The notes beneath the pieces were generated by a model. It was not told the origin of the DNA. It did no database searches and saw only the letters and a list, made by a program, of their open reading frames with translations. This document shows positions 17,434 through 26,527 of a DNA stretch of 64,000 bases, piece by piece. Source of the stretch: Caulobacterales bacterium (GTDB lineage: Bacteria > Pseudomonadota > Alphaproteobacteria > Caulobacterales > Caulobacteraceae). A program made the position numbers and the translations under genes. The stretch is from contig JAEKKJ010000012.1 in the NCBI GenBank assembly GCA_019510435.1, forward strand, positions 62,001 to 126,000. The letters are read 5' to 3'. Numbering within the stretch: the first letter of the stretch is position 1; the number at the start of each line of letters is the position of its first letter.

Positions 17434-18105
17434 ATGCGGATCCTGATCGTCGAAGACGACCTGGAAGCGGCCGAAGCGATGGCGAGGGGCCTTTCCGAGG
17501 CCGGCCACGACTGCGTGCGCGGTGCGGACGGCGAGGAGGGCCTGGCCGCCGCCCGCGACGGGCAGTTCGACGTCATGGTCATCGACCGCATGATGCCGCG
17601 CATGGACGGCGTCCAGCTGGTCGAGACGCTGCGGCGCGAGGGCGACCGTACGCCGGTGCTGTTCCTCTCGGCCCTGGGCGAGGTCAGCGACCGCGTCGAC
17701 GGCCTCCAGGCCGGCGGCGACGACTACCTGGTCAAGCCCTACGCCTTCCCCGAGCTGATCGCCCGTATCGAGGCCCTCGCGCGCCGCCGCGACACCGGTT
17801 CGGTCCAGACCCTGCTGAAGGTGGGCGAGCTGGAGATGGACCTGATCGGGCGCACCGTGCACCGCTCGGGCAAGGAGATCGACCTGCAGCCGCGGGAGTT
17901 CCAGCTGCTGGAATTCATGATGCGCCATGCCGGCCAGTCGGTGACCCGCACCATGCTGCTGGAGAAGGTCTGGCACTACCACTTCGATCCCCAGACCAAC
18001 GTCATCGACGTGCACATCTCCCGCCTGCGCTCGAAGATCGACAAGGGATTCGACCGCCCGATGCTGCAGACCGTGCGCGGCGCGGGCTACCGGCTGGATG
18101 CGTGA
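17434..18105 (+). CDS. OmpR-type response regulator downstream of degP
   Basis: Regulator of 223 aa with receiver Asp51 in VMVIDRMMP, EDD at residues 7-9, a KPYAF lysine, and a winged-helix output domain ending in TVRGAGYRLDA. It starts 30 bases after degP and 52 bases before its kinase, suggesting one unit concerned with envelope status. Rhizobial cyc/deg regions have a comparable pair, but specific target genes are unknown. Confidence 0.9.
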   Translation: MRILIVEDDLEAAEAMARGLSEAGHDCVRGADGEEGLAAARDGQFDVMVIDRMMPRMDGVQLVETLRREGDRTPVLFLSALGEVSDRVDGLQAGGDDYLVKPYAFPELIARIEALARRRDTGSVQTLLKVGELEMDLIGRTVHRSGKEIDLQPREFQLLEFMMRHAGQSVTRTMLLEKVWHYHFDPQTNVIDVHISRLRSKIDKGFDRPMLQTVRGAGYRLDA

Positions 18106-18110
18106 TTTCC

Positions 18111-18131
18111 TCCTTTCCCACGCAGTGGGAG
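18111..18131 (+). repeat. 21-base palindromic repeat, copy 1
   Basis: This 21-base sequence, centred on CCCACGCAGTGGG, recurs exactly in reverse orientation at 34207-34227. It lies in the gap between the response regulator and its kinase. It looks like a short REP-type palindrome. Confidence 0.7.
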
Positions 18132-18156
18132 AGGAAGGACGGCGGGGAGCAATTAG

Positions 18157-19557
18157 GTGAAACTGCCCCGCATCTTCCGGACCACGCCGTTCCGGCTGAC
18201 GCTGCTGTTCCTGGCGCTGTTCGCCAGCGCCGCCTCCGCGTTCCTGGCCTATGTCTATGTCGCCACCGCCGGCGAGGCGACGAGGCGCACGGACCTGGAG
18301 ATCCGGCGCGAGATGCGCAGCCTGGTGGACGTCTACGACCGGGCCGGGCTCGACGCGGTGAACCAGTCGCTGATCGAGCGGGCGGCCAGCGAGAAGCCGT
18401 TCCTGTACCTGCTGCTCACCAAGGACGGCCGCCGCATCTCCGGCTCGATCGAGGAAAGCCCGGTTGAGAACTTCAAGGGCCAGCCCGCCTGGACCACCTT
18501 CCAGGTCACCGACAAGGACGCCCAGGGCCACGAGGTGAAGCATCCCGCCCGCGGCATGCAGGAGCAGCTGATGGGCGGGGAGATCCTGTTCGTCGGCGCC
18601 GACGCCGGCGAGGACGAGGCCTATGTGGCCAAGATCACCCGCGCCCTGCAGGCGGCGGGCCTCTTGGTGGTGCTGCTGGGCCTGGGGGGCGGCGTGCTGG
18701 TCAGCCGCAATGTCTCGCGCACCATGGCCAACCTGATCGACGTGGTGGAGCGGGTGCGCAACGGGGAGTCCGGCGTTCGCGCCCGGGTGCGCGGCGCCCG
18801 TGACGAGCTGGACGAGCTGGCCCAGGGCGTCAACGAGATGCTGGACCGCCTGGAGCGGTCCATGGCCGGGCACAAGCACGCCGGCGACGCCATCGCCCAC
18901 GACCTGCGCTCGCCCCTGACCCGCCTGCGCGCGCGGCTGGAGGCGGCCTATATCGACGTGGAGGCCGGCAAGGGCGACGCCGAGGAGGCCCTGGCCCAGG
19001 CGCTGCAGGACACCGACGGCGTCCTGAAGACCTTCGGCGCCGTGCTCTCCATCGCCCGGCTGCAGGCGGCCGGCCAGGCGCCGGACCCGGTGCTGTTCGA
19101 CCCCGCCGACCTCGCGGCCGACATCGCCGAGCTGTACGAGCCGTTCTGCGAGGAGAAGGACATCGAGTTCTCGGCCGAGCTCACCAGGGAGCTGCAGGTC
19201 CGCGGCAACCGCGAGTTCCTGGCCCAGGCCCTGGCCAACCTCCTGGACAACGCCGTCAAATATACGCCCGCCGGCGGGGCGATCATGCTGCGCGTGCGCC
19301 GCCGCTCCTCCGGCGAGGTGGAGTTCTCGGTCACCGACACCGGGCCCGGCGTGCCCGACGGTGACCGCGAGCGGGTGATCCAGCGCTTCGTGCGCCTGGA
19401 GAACAGCCGCAACGAGCCCGGCGCGGGCCTGGGCCTGTCACTGGTCGCGGCGGTGGTGGAGGCGCACGGCGGGCGCCTGGAGCTGTCCGAGGGGCCCGGC
19501 AAGGTGGGCGAAATGGGCCCCGGGCTGCGGGTGGCGTTCATCCTGCCGCGGGCCTGA
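18157..19557 (+). CDS. Sensor histidine kinase paired with the degP-linked regulator
   Basis: Membrane kinase of 466 aa. Helices at about 13-35 and 164-184 flank a periplasmic sensor of about 125 residues. A HAMP domain follows (186-240). Phospho-His248 is in GDAIAHDLRSPLTRLRARLE, then come N-box NLLDNAVKYTP, G1 DTGPGVP and G2 GAGLGLSL. It starts with GTG at 18157. The tight link to degP suggests it senses periplasmic protein or redox stress, which is inference. Confidence 0.88.
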   Translation: MKLPRIFRTTPFRLTLLFLALFASAASAFLAYVYVATAGEATRRTDLEIRREMRSLVDVYDRAGLDAVNQSLIERAASEKPFLYLLLTKDGRRISGSIEESPVENFKGQPAWTTFQVTDKDAQGHEVKHPARGMQEQLMGGEILFVGADAGEDEAYVAKITRALQAAGLLVVLLGLGGGVLVSRNVSRTMANLIDVVERVRNGESGVRARVRGARDELDELAQGVNEMLDRLERSMAGHKHAGDAIAHDLRSPLTRLRARLEAAYIDVEAGKGDAEEALAQALQDTDGVLKTFGAVLSIARLQAAGQAPDPVLFDPADLAADIAELYEPFCEEKDIEFSAELTRELQVRGNREFLAQALANLLDNAVKYTPAGGAIMLRVRRRSSGEVEFSVTDTGPGVPDGDRERVIQRFVRLENSRNEPGAGLGLSLVAAVVEAHGGRLELSEGPGKVGEMGPGLRVAFILPRA

Positions 19558-19690
19558 CTGGCATGACAAAACAGCGTTTGAATCCAGCACCTTAAGGTCA
19601 AGCTCCTTCATGCTGCGGTCATCTTCGGGCGACTAAGGGCGGGCTCCCCGCGGCGCGCGTCTGCGCCGGCGGACGATGGAGGCTGGCCCG

Positions 19691-21457
19691 ATGGGCGTAT
19701 TCACCGGGACCGCGGGCGACGACACCCTGGTCGGGACATCCGTTTCGGACGTGCTGCAGGGCCTGGAGGGCAACGACCGGCTGGACGCCGGCGCCGGTCC
19801 CGACAGTCTCTACGATGGAGCCGGCAACGATACGGTCCTGGGCGGCGCGGGCCTCGACACCCTCTATGCCGGGACCGGCGCGGACGTGATCGACGGCGGC
19901 TCGGGCGACGAGCCCGGCGCGATCGGCGGCACGATCTACGGCGACGCCTACGACGCCAGCGCCGTCACCGTCCCGCTCGCCATCGACCTGGCGGTCGCCA
20001 CGGCGCAGGACACGGGCCTCGGCCAGAAGACCATCGCCAACATCGAGATCGTGGTGGGCGGCGCCGCGGCCGACGCGCTCGCCGGCTCGAGCGCAGCGGA
20101 AGAGCTGAAAGGCGGGGCGGGCGACGACACCCTGGACGGCCGGGCCGGGTCCGACCTGCTCGAAGGCGGCGCCGGCCGCGATAGCCTCTCGGGCGGCGAC
20201 GGTGACGACTACCTCTACGGCGGCGGCGGGATCCGCGAGGCCCTGGCCCATGACGACGGCGGCAACGCGCTGTCAGGCGGCGCCGGCAACGACCACCTCA
20301 CCGCGGGCGGGGCGGGCGACACGCTCCAGGGCGGCGACGGCGACGACTATCTGGGCAGCGGTGTCGCGGGCGGGGCCTATCTGACCGGCGAGGCCGGCGC
20401 CGACACCCTGATCGGGACCCTCAGCGACTTCCGCCTCGATGGCGGCGACGGCAACGACCACATCCAGGTCGGTCCGCTGAGCGTGCCGGTCGATCCGGAC
20501 TTCGTGCGCCGCCTGCCCGTGGCGAGCGGCGGCGACGGCGACGACAGCTTCGCGGTCAGCTTCCTCAACGGCGACCACATCGTGCTGGACGGCGGCGCCG
20601 GGACCGACCGGCTCAGTGTCGGCACGAGCTACGACAAGGCCGCGAGCACGGTGTTTACGATCCACCTGGACGGCGAGCAGCCGGGCGCAGGTGTCTTCGC
20701 CTCCGGCGTCGAGGTCCTGGACGGCGACTGGGCCCGGACGGACGTGTTCGGCTCTACCGCGGCGGAGACTCTGGCCGGAGGATCCTGGGACGACACCCTG
20801 CGCGGCGGGGCCGGCGACGACAGCCTCACCGGCGACGGCATCGCCGGCTACACCTTCGGCGGTAACGACCAGCTGTTCGGCGATGCAGGCAATGACACCA
20901 TCGCCGACGCCTATGGCTCCAACTACCTGCGCGGCGGCGACGGCGACGACTCCATGTCCGGCGGCTCGGGCTTCGACGACGTCCACGGCAACGCCGGCAA
21001 CGACACCGAGCATGGCGGCGCGGGCGACGACTGGGTGGTGGGCGGCAAGGACAACGACAGCCTGTTCGGCGACGCCGGCGGCGACATCGTCTACGGCAAC
21101 CTGGGCGACGACACCCTGGACGGCGGCGACGGGGCGGACATCGTTCGCGGCGGCCAGGCCAACGACGTGCTGACGGGCGGCGCCGGCGACGACTTCATGT
21201 CGGGCGACCGCGGCGCCGACACCTTCAGCGGTGGCGCGGGCGCGGACCTGTTCCACACCTTCGGCGATGCAGGCCTGGACAGGGTGCTGGACTTCCACGC
21301 GAGCGAAGGCGACCGCGTGATGCTGGACCCGGGCACACAGTACAGCGTGGCCCAGGTCGGCGCGGACACGGTGATCAGCATGACCGGCGGCGCGACCATG
21401 GTCCTGGCGGGTGTGCAGCTGGACAGCCTGCCGCCAGGCTGGATCTTCGGCGCCTGA
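19691..21457 (+). CDS. RTX calcium-binding repeat protein (probable type I secreted)
   Basis: Secreted-type protein of 588 aa made largely of RTX nonapeptide repeats (GGxGxDxLx): a short block near the N-terminus, a middle block (about 140-215) and a long block (about 355-510). Such repeats fold into calcium-binding beta rolls after export. There is no Sec signal peptide. The C-terminal 60 residues (VLDFHASEGDRVML onward) resemble the uncleaved type I secretion signal region. No catalytic domain is apparent, so it may be an adhesive or surface-layer-like protein. GGAGG at 19678-19682 supports ATG 19691 over ATG 19676. No ABC/HlyD/TolC export genes are adjacent. Confidence 0.82.
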   Translation: MGVFTGTAGDDTLVGTSVSDVLQGLEGNDRLDAGAGPDSLYDGAGNDTVLGGAGLDTLYAGTGADVIDGGSGDEPGAIGGTIYGDAYDASAVTVPLAIDLAVATAQDTGLGQKTIANIEIVVGGAAADALAGSSAAEELKGGAGDDTLDGRAGSDLLEGGAGRDSLSGGDGDDYLYGGGGIREALAHDDGGNALSGGAGNDHLTAGGAGDTLQGGDGDDYLGSGVAGGAYLTGEAGADTLIGTLSDFRLDGGDGNDHIQVGPLSVPVDPDFVRRLPVASGGDGDDSFAVSFLNGDHIVLDGGAGTDRLSVGTSYDKAASTVFTIHLDGEQPGAGVFASGVEVLDGDWARTDVFGSTAAETLAGGSWDDTLRGGAGDDSLTGDGIAGYTFGGNDQLFGDAGNDTIADAYGSNYLRGGDGDDSMSGGSGFDDVHGNAGNDTEHGGAGDDWVVGGKDNDSLFGDAGGDIVYGNLGDDTLDGGDGADIVRGGQANDVLTGGAGDDFMSGDRGADTFSGGAGADLFHTFGDAGLDRVLDFHASEGDRVMLDPGTQYSVAQVGADTVISMTGGATMVLAGVQLDSLPPGWIFGA

Positions 21458-21503
21458 CGCGGCGGCTGGCGGGACGAGCGTTCCGCTGGCAAACCAGGGC
21501 GGC

Positions 21504-24389
21504 ATGACCCAGCTCGGCCCGCGCCTCACGCCCTGCGGCCCCGTGCTCGACCCCAAGGCGGCCGAGCGGGTGCGCGAGATCGTGGCCGAGACCCTGTGGA
21601 CGCCGGGGCTGGAGGCCGCCTGGCCGGCTCTCGCACCCGTCTTCGGCGCATCGCCCTATCTCGCGGGGCTGGCGCGGCGGGACCCGGGGCGGGTCGACGG
21701 CCTGCTGACCAGTGAGCCCGACGCGCGGCTGAGCCAGATCCTGGAGCGCACCGCCGCCGTCGCGGAGCTGCTGCCGGATGCGGCGACGGCGCCGCTGCGC
21801 CAGCTGAAGCAGGAGCTGCACCTGCTCACCGCCCTGGCCGACCTAGGCGGCGTCTGGGACCTGGACCAGGTGACCGGCGCCCTGACCCGGTTCGCCGACG
21901 CCGCCGTGGGCGCCGCCCTTTGCAGCGCCGCGCGGGGCGAGGTGGAGGCGGGCCGGCTGAAGGCCCTGGGATCCGAGACGCCGGTCCCCGGCTGGTTCTG
22001 CATCGCCATGGGCAAGCAGGGCGCCTTCGAGCTCAACTACTCCAGCGACATCGACGTCTCGGTCTTCTTCGACCCCGAGCTGCTGGCCCCAGCCTTGGCG
22101 GACGGCGTCGAGACCCAGGCCTTCGCCGTGCGCCTGACCCAGCGGGTCTCGGAGCTGATGCAGGCCAAGACACCCGATGGCTATGTCTTCCGCATGGACC
22201 TGCGGCTGCGGCCCGACCCGTCCTCGACGCCGCCGGCCGTGCCGACCCCCGCGGCGCTGGAGTACTACGAGACGGTCGGCCAGAACTGGGAGCGCGCCGC
22301 CTTCATCAAGGCGCGGCCCTGCGCCGGCGACCTGACCGCCGCCCAGGTCTTCCTCGGCGAGCTGGTCCCCTACATCTGGCGCAAGAACCTGGACTTCGCC
22401 GCCATCGCCGACATCCATTCGATCAAGCGGCAGATCCATGCCCACAAGGTGGACGAGCGCGTCTCGGCCAAGGGCGTCGACCTGAAGCTGGGCCGCGGCG
22501 GCATCCGCGAGATCGAGTTCTACGTCCAGACCCAGCAGCTGATCCTGGGCGGCCGCCATCCGGAGCTGCGCAGCTCCCGGACGCTGGACGCCCTGGCGGC
22601 TCTGGCCGCAGCCGGGCACGTGGCGGCGGCCACCGCGGCGGAGATGGCCGCCGACTACCGCTTCCTGCGCGCGGTCGAGCACCGCATCCAGATGCTGGAG
22701 GACGAGCAGACCCACCGGCTGCCGGAAGCCGACGCGGACCGCCGGCGCGTGGCCGCCCTGGCCGGGTTCGACCAGCTGCGCCGCTTCGACGCGGAGATCA
22801 CCCGCACGCTGAAGGCGGTGAACGCCCGCTACGGCGAGCTCTTCGCCGAGGAAGAGCCGCTGTCCTCGCGCTTCGGCAGCCTGGTCTTCACCGGGGTCGA
22901 CGACGACCCGGAGACCCTGGCGACCCTCGTCCGCATGGGGTTTTCGAACCCCGCCAGTGTCTCGCAGACCATCCGCGCCTGGCACCACGGCCATGTGCCC
23001 GCCACCCGCACCGAGCGGGGCCGCGAGCTCTTCACCCGCCTGGCGCCACGCCTCCTGGAGGCGGCCAACGCCACCGGGGCGCCCGAGGCGGCGTTTAACC
23101 GCTTCTGCGACTTCTTCGGCGGCCTCTCCACCGGCGTGCAGTTGCAGTCGCTGTTCCTGGCGCAGCCCAAGCTGTTCGAGCTGGTGGTCCAGGTGCTGGC
23201 CTTCGCGCCGCGCCTGGCGTCCACGCTGTCGCGCCGCCCCGCCGCGATCGACGCCATGCTGGATCCGGACTTCTTCGCCGAGATCGACATCGAGGACGAG
23301 CGCGCCGACATGGCCCGGGCGGTGAGCCAGGCCGACGGCTTCGAGGCCGCCATGGACGTGGTGCGCCGGGTGCACCGCGAGCAGGCGTTCCGGGTCGGGG
23401 TGCAGGTGATGAGCGGCGCGGCGACCGCCGAGACCGCGGGCCACGCGTTCGCGGACCTCGCCGACCTCTGCATCGAGATCCTGGCCCCCGCGGCCCTGGC
23501 CGAGGCCGTGCGGCTGGGCGGCGACTTCCCGGGCGAGGTGGCGGTGGTGGCGCTGGGCAAGTGCGGGTCGCGGGAGATGAGCGCCACCTCGGACCTGGAC
23601 CTGATGACGCTGTACCGGGCGGACGATCCGGCGGCGATGTCGAGCCTCAAGGGCTGGGACGCCTCGACGTTCTATGGCCGCTTCACCCAGCGGCTGATCG
23701 CGGCCCTGTCCTCGCCCACGGCGGAGGGCCAGCTCTACGAGGTGGACATGCAGCTGCGGCCGTCCGGCACCAAGGGGCCGGTGGCGGTGAGCTTCCCCGC
23801 CTTTGCCCACTACTACGCCGGCGAGGCGGAGACCTGGGAGCTGCTGGCCCTGACGCGCGCGCGGATCGCCTGGGCGACGTCGGAGGCCTTTGCCCGTGAC
23901 GCGGAGGCGGCTATCGCCGAGGCGCTGCGCCGGCCGCGCGATCCGGGCCGCACGGCGCACGACGTTCGCGAGATGCGCGAGTTGATGGAGCGCGAGCGGC
24001 CGCCCAAGGGCGCCTGGGACCTGAAGCTCTCGGCGGGTGGTCTGGTGGACGTGGAGTTCGCCGCCCAGTTCCTGCAGCTGACCCATGCGGCGGGCGGGGG
24101 GCCGCTCTTCCCCAACACCGCCGAGGCCCTGGCCGCGTTTGCCGAGGCGGGTCTTGCGCCGGCGCCGCCGCTGGCCGCCCTCGCCGAGGCCTGGCGGCTG
24201 CAGCAGGACCTGACCCAACTGCTCAAGGTGGCCCTCGCCGACGACGCCGATCCGGACGCCGAGCCCAAGGCCCTGCAGGCCCTGCTCGCCCGGGCCGGTG
24301 GGGTGAAGACCTTCAAGGCCCTGAAGCGCCGGCTGGCTCAGGCCCAGGCGCAGGCGCGGGCGGCCTATTTGGCGGTGGTGGACCCCTGA
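21504..24389 (+). CDS. glnE: Bifunctional glutamine synthetase adenylyltransferase/deadenylase
   Basis: Cytoplasmic enzyme of 961 aa that adds or removes AMP on glutamine synthetase in response to PII and glutamine. Two nucleotidyltransferase domains are visible. The N-terminal deadenylase has GKQGAFELNYSSDIDVSVFF and the C-terminal adenylylase has GKCGSREMSATSDLDLMTLY; each Asp-x-Asp pair binds metal. The regulatory helical regions lie between and after them. ATG 21504 is chosen because the extra upstream codons lie in the RTX gene end and intergenic sequence. Length fits GlnE. Confidence 0.95.
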   Translation: MTQLGPRLTPCGPVLDPKAAERVREIVAETLWTPGLEAAWPALAPVFGASPYLAGLARRDPGRVDGLLTSEPDARLSQILERTAAVAELLPDAATAPLRQLKQELHLLTALADLGGVWDLDQVTGALTRFADAAVGAALCSAARGEVEAGRLKALGSETPVPGWFCIAMGKQGAFELNYSSDIDVSVFFDPELLAPALADGVETQAFAVRLTQRVSELMQAKTPDGYVFRMDLRLRPDPSSTPPAVPTPAALEYYETVGQNWERAAFIKARPCAGDLTAAQVFLGELVPYIWRKNLDFAAIADIHSIKRQIHAHKVDERVSAKGVDLKLGRGGIREIEFYVQTQQLILGGRHPELRSSRTLDALAALAAAGHVAAATAAEMAADYRFLRAVEHRIQMLEDEQTHRLPEADADRRRVAALAGFDQLRRFDAEITRTLKAVNARYGELFAEEEPLSSRFGSLVFTGVDDDPETLATLVRMGFSNPASVSQTIRAWHHGHVPATRTERGRELFTRLAPRLLEAANATGAPEAAFNRFCDFFGGLSTGVQLQSLFLAQPKLFELVVQVLAFAPRLASTLSRRPAAIDAMLDPDFFAEIDIEDERADMARAVSQADGFEAAMDVVRRVHREQAFRVGVQVMSGAATAETAGHAFADLADLCIEILAPAALAEAVRLGGDFPGEVAVVALGKCGSREMSATSDLDLMTLYRADDPAAMSSLKGWDASTFYGRFTQRLIAALSSPTAEGQLYEVDMQLRPSGTKGPVAVSFPAFAHYYAGEAETWELLALTRARIAWATSEAFARDAEAAIAEALRRPRDPGRTAHDVREMRELMERERPPKGAWDLKLSAGGLVDVEFAAQFLQLTHAAGGGPLFPNTAEALAAFAEAGLAPAPPLAALAEAWRLQQDLTQLLKVALADDADPDAEPKALQALLARAGGVKTFKALKRRLAQAQAQARAAYLAVVDP

Positions 24390-24458
24390 AGGCTCGCGAC
24401 GGAGTCCGCGGCCCGCGCCGTGGAAGCTTGCGGGGGCCGGTTCAAGCCCAGAGGTTCC

Positions 24459-24884
24459 ATGACGCGTATTCTCCTGATCGCCGCCGCCACGGCCGCGCTC
24501 GCCACCGCCGCCCAGGCCCAGGCCGGCGCCGGCCATCGGGCCCACGACTTTGACGCCGACCACGACGGCAAGGTCACGCTGGAGGAGTTCAAGACGGGCC
24601 AGGCCGCGCGCATGGACCGCCTGTTCGACCGGGTGGACGCCAACCACGACGGCAAGCTCAGCCAGGACGAGCTGACCGCCGCGGCCTCGGGCCCGCGCGG
24701 CGGCCACGTGGCCAAGCTGTCGCGGCTGGCCGCCGACCACGCCGGCGGGATCAGCAAGGCCGACCTTGGCGTCCTGGCCGAGACGCGCTTCAAGAAGGCC
24801 GACGCCAACCACGACGGCTGGCTCTCCGCGGACGAGCTCAGCAATATGCGACAGAGGAAGCATGGCGGTCAGGCGCCCGAATAG
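24459..24884 (+). CDS. Periplasmic EF-hand calcium-binding protein
   Basis: Protein of 141 aa with a signal peptide (cleavage near residue 20, after AQA). Three canonical EF-hand loops are present: DADHDGKVTLEE, DANHDGKLSQDE and DANHDGWLSADE. A degenerate loop sits before the last. It should bind calcium in the periplasm or outside the cell. It ends 27 bases before the ECF sigma factor gene on the same strand, so it may belong to the same stress module. Confidence 0.85.
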   Translation: MTRILLIAAATAALATAAQAQAGAGHRAHDFDADHDGKVTLEEFKTGQAARMDRLFDRVDANHDGKLSQDELTAAASGPRGGHVAKLSRLAADHAGGISKADLGVLAETRFKKADANHDGWLSADELSNMRQRKHGGQAPE

Positions 24885-24910
24885 GCGCCGCCCCGTAGGC
24901 GAGGGCAGGC

Positions 24911-25453
24911 TTGGGGGATTCCGACGAGGAACTCTTGTCGCGCGTGGCGGGGGGCGACCCCGCCGCGGTGCGCGCCCTCGTGGCCCGCAAGCTGCCGCGC
25001 CTCTTGTCGCTCGCCGGCCGGATGCTGGGCGATGCGCCGGAGGCCGAGGACGTGGCGCAGGAGGCCTTCCTGCGGGTCTGGAAGCAGGCGCCCAAGTGGC
25101 GGCCCGGCGCGGCGCGGTTCGACACCTGGCTGCATCGTGTGGCGCTGAACCTCTGCTACGACCGGCTGCGCCGGCGGCGCGAGGTGGCCACCGCCGAGCC
25201 GCCGGAACGCGCGGACGAGGGACCGGCGCCCGACCGCGGGCTGGAGGCCTCGGACACCGGCCGGCGGGTGGCCCAGGCGTTGCAGGCGCTGCCCGAGCGC
25301 CAGCGGGAAGCGATCGTGCTCTGCCACTACCAGGAGCTGGGAAATATCGAGGCCGCGGCGGTGATGGGCGTCAGCGTCGAGGCGCTGGAGAGCCTGCTGG
25401 GCCGCGGACGGCGGGCGCTGCGCGCGGCGCTGGCGGATTTGAAGGAGCCTTGA
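24911..25453 (+). CDS. ECF-type RNA polymerase sigma factor
   Basis: Sigma factor of 180 aa with region 2 (LPRLLSLAGRMLGDAPEAEDVAQEAFLRVW, about 35-65) and region 4 (LPERQREAIVLCHYQELGNIEAAAVMGVS onward). There is no region 3, as usual for ECF factors. The start is TTG at 24911, preceded by GAGGGCAGG; no better in-frame start exists. It is followed by a membrane protein and a periplasmic sensor, the usual arrangement for a sigma factor held by an anti-sigma factor. Confidence 0.9.
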   Translation: MGDSDEELLSRVAGGDPAAVRALVARKLPRLLSLAGRMLGDAPEAEDVAQEAFLRVWKQAPKWRPGAARFDTWLHRVALNLCYDRLRRRREVATAEPPERADEGPAPDRGLEASDTGRRVAQALQALPERQREAIVLCHYQELGNIEAAAVMGVSVEALESLLGRGRRALRAALADLKEP

Positions 25454-25460
25454 GGACGGC

Positions 25461-25877
25461 ATGACTCCCGAGCGTTTCGAAACCCTGGCGGAGGCCTATG
25501 GCGGCAATGTCGCCCGCTGGCCGGCGGCCGAGCGGGAGGCGGCGGCCCTGCTGATGGCCGCGCAGCCGTCGTGGGCCCAGGCCGTGCTGGCGCAGGCTGG
25601 CGCCCTGGACGTGGCCCTCGCGGCCTATGCGCCGCTCCGCGCCTCGGCGGCTTTGACCGACCGGATCGTGGCGAGCGCGCCCGCGCCGCGCCGCCGCGCA
25701 TCGTGGATCGCCTGGCTGGCTCCGGCCGGGCTCGGCGCCGGGCTGGCGGCCGCCTGCGCCGCCGGGGTGATGCTCGGCGCGCAGCTGGCGCCCCCTGCGC
25801 ATCCGCCCAGCCCGACCGCCCAGGCCGCGGCCATCGCCGACGAGGAGTCCGCCATGTTTGCGGATGTGGACGTCTGA
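25461..25877 (+). CDS. Single-pass membrane protein, probable anti-sigma factor
   Basis: Protein of 138 aa with a hydrophilic N-terminal half (about 1-72), one membrane helix (about 77-103) and a short Pro/Ala-rich tail. The N-terminal part begins MTPERFETLAEAYGGNVARWP, a pattern seen in small proteins encoded after ECF sigma genes. The gene starts 8 bases after the sigma gene and its TGA overlaps the ATG of the next gene (TGATG). An anti-sigma role is inferred from position and topology; no zinc-binding motif is visible. Confidence 0.65.
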   Translation: MTPERFETLAEAYGGNVARWPAAEREAAALLMAAQPSWAQAVLAQAGALDVALAAYAPLRASAALTDRIVASAPAPRRRASWIAWLAPAGLGAGLAAACAAGVMLGAQLAPPAHPPSPTAQAAAIADEESAMFADVDV

Positions 25878-26356
25878 TGCCCCGCTGGTTGCTTCCCGCC
25901 GCCCTGTTCGTCTCCCTGGCGCTGAACGTGTTCGTGGTCGGCGCGGTGGTGGGCGTGCGCCTGGCCGCCGACCGGGCGGAGCACGCCGCCCTGCTGCAGC
26001 AGCAGCAGCGCCGGCCCGCGCCGCTGCAGATCGCGGTCCGCAGCCTGCCGCCCGAGGCCCAGGCCGCCTGGCGCGCCCAGATGCCGGCCTATACCGCCGT
26101 CTATGCCCCCAAGACCCGCGAGGCGCGCCAGCTGCTGGCGCAGACCGTGGAGAGCTTCGGCCACGACCCGTTCGACGCTCAGGCGACCCTGGCCAACCTG
26201 GAAAAGGTGCGAGCCGCCGAGGGCGAGGCGCGCCATGAAATGGACCGCCGCATCGTCGCCTTCGCCGCCACCCTGCCGGCCGACCAGCGCGCCAGGTTCG
26301 GCCTGGCCCTGGCAAGGCCGGCCCAGGCCCAGCCGCGGCCGGCGGCGGGGAACTAG
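25877..26356 (+). CDS. Periplasmic heavy-metal sensor-like protein (Spy/CpxP superfamily)
   Basis: Protein of 159 aa with an N-terminal membrane anchor (about 5-30) and a helical periplasmic domain. That domain has LPPEAQAAWRAQM, KTREARQLLAQTVES and AEGEARHEMDRRIVAFAATLPADQRARF, matching the Metal_resist family. Such proteins sense metals or misfolding in the periplasm. It is translationally coupled to the membrane protein upstream, completing a sigma/anti-sigma/sensor module. Confidence 0.75.
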   Translation: MPRWLLPAALFVSLALNVFVVGAVVGVRLAADRAEHAALLQQQQRRPAPLQIAVRSLPPEAQAAWRAQMPAYTAVYAPKTREARQLLAQTVESFGHDPFDAQATLANLEKVRAAEGEARHEMDRRIVAFAATLPADQRARFGLALARPAQAQPRPAAGN

Positions 26357-26376
26357 CAGCGGCGCTCCGCCAGCGC

Positions 26377-26506
26377 CAGCGCCCCCTCCACCCCTTCGTG
26401 GTCTCCCTCCCCCGCGCGCGGGGGAGGAACTGGAGAGGTCGAAAGCGTGAGTTCCTCCCCCGTGCCAACGGTGGAGGGGGACCCCGAAGGGGTGGAGGGG
26501 GCGCTG
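26377..26506. repeat. Large palindromic intergenic element with perfect 22-base arms
   Basis: The outer arms at 26377-26398 and 26485-26506 are exact reverse complements (22 bases, beginning CAGCGCCCCCTCC). The 86-base centre contains further palindromes built on CCTCCCCCG/CGGGGGAGG. Elements of this C-run/G-run type are common between genes in Caulobacterales genomes. It lies between the convergent sensor gene and the PleC-like kinase gene and could act as a bidirectional terminator, although no U-tract is evident. Confidence 0.8.
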
Positions 26507-26527
26507 GGATCGCTCCGGCGCTTGGTC

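Noticed and set aside
21843-24863. 1006-codon open frame on the minus strand opposite glnE
   Set aside because: Its translation is Arg/Gly/His/Leu-rich with no domains; it is a codon shadow of glnE, common at this GC content.
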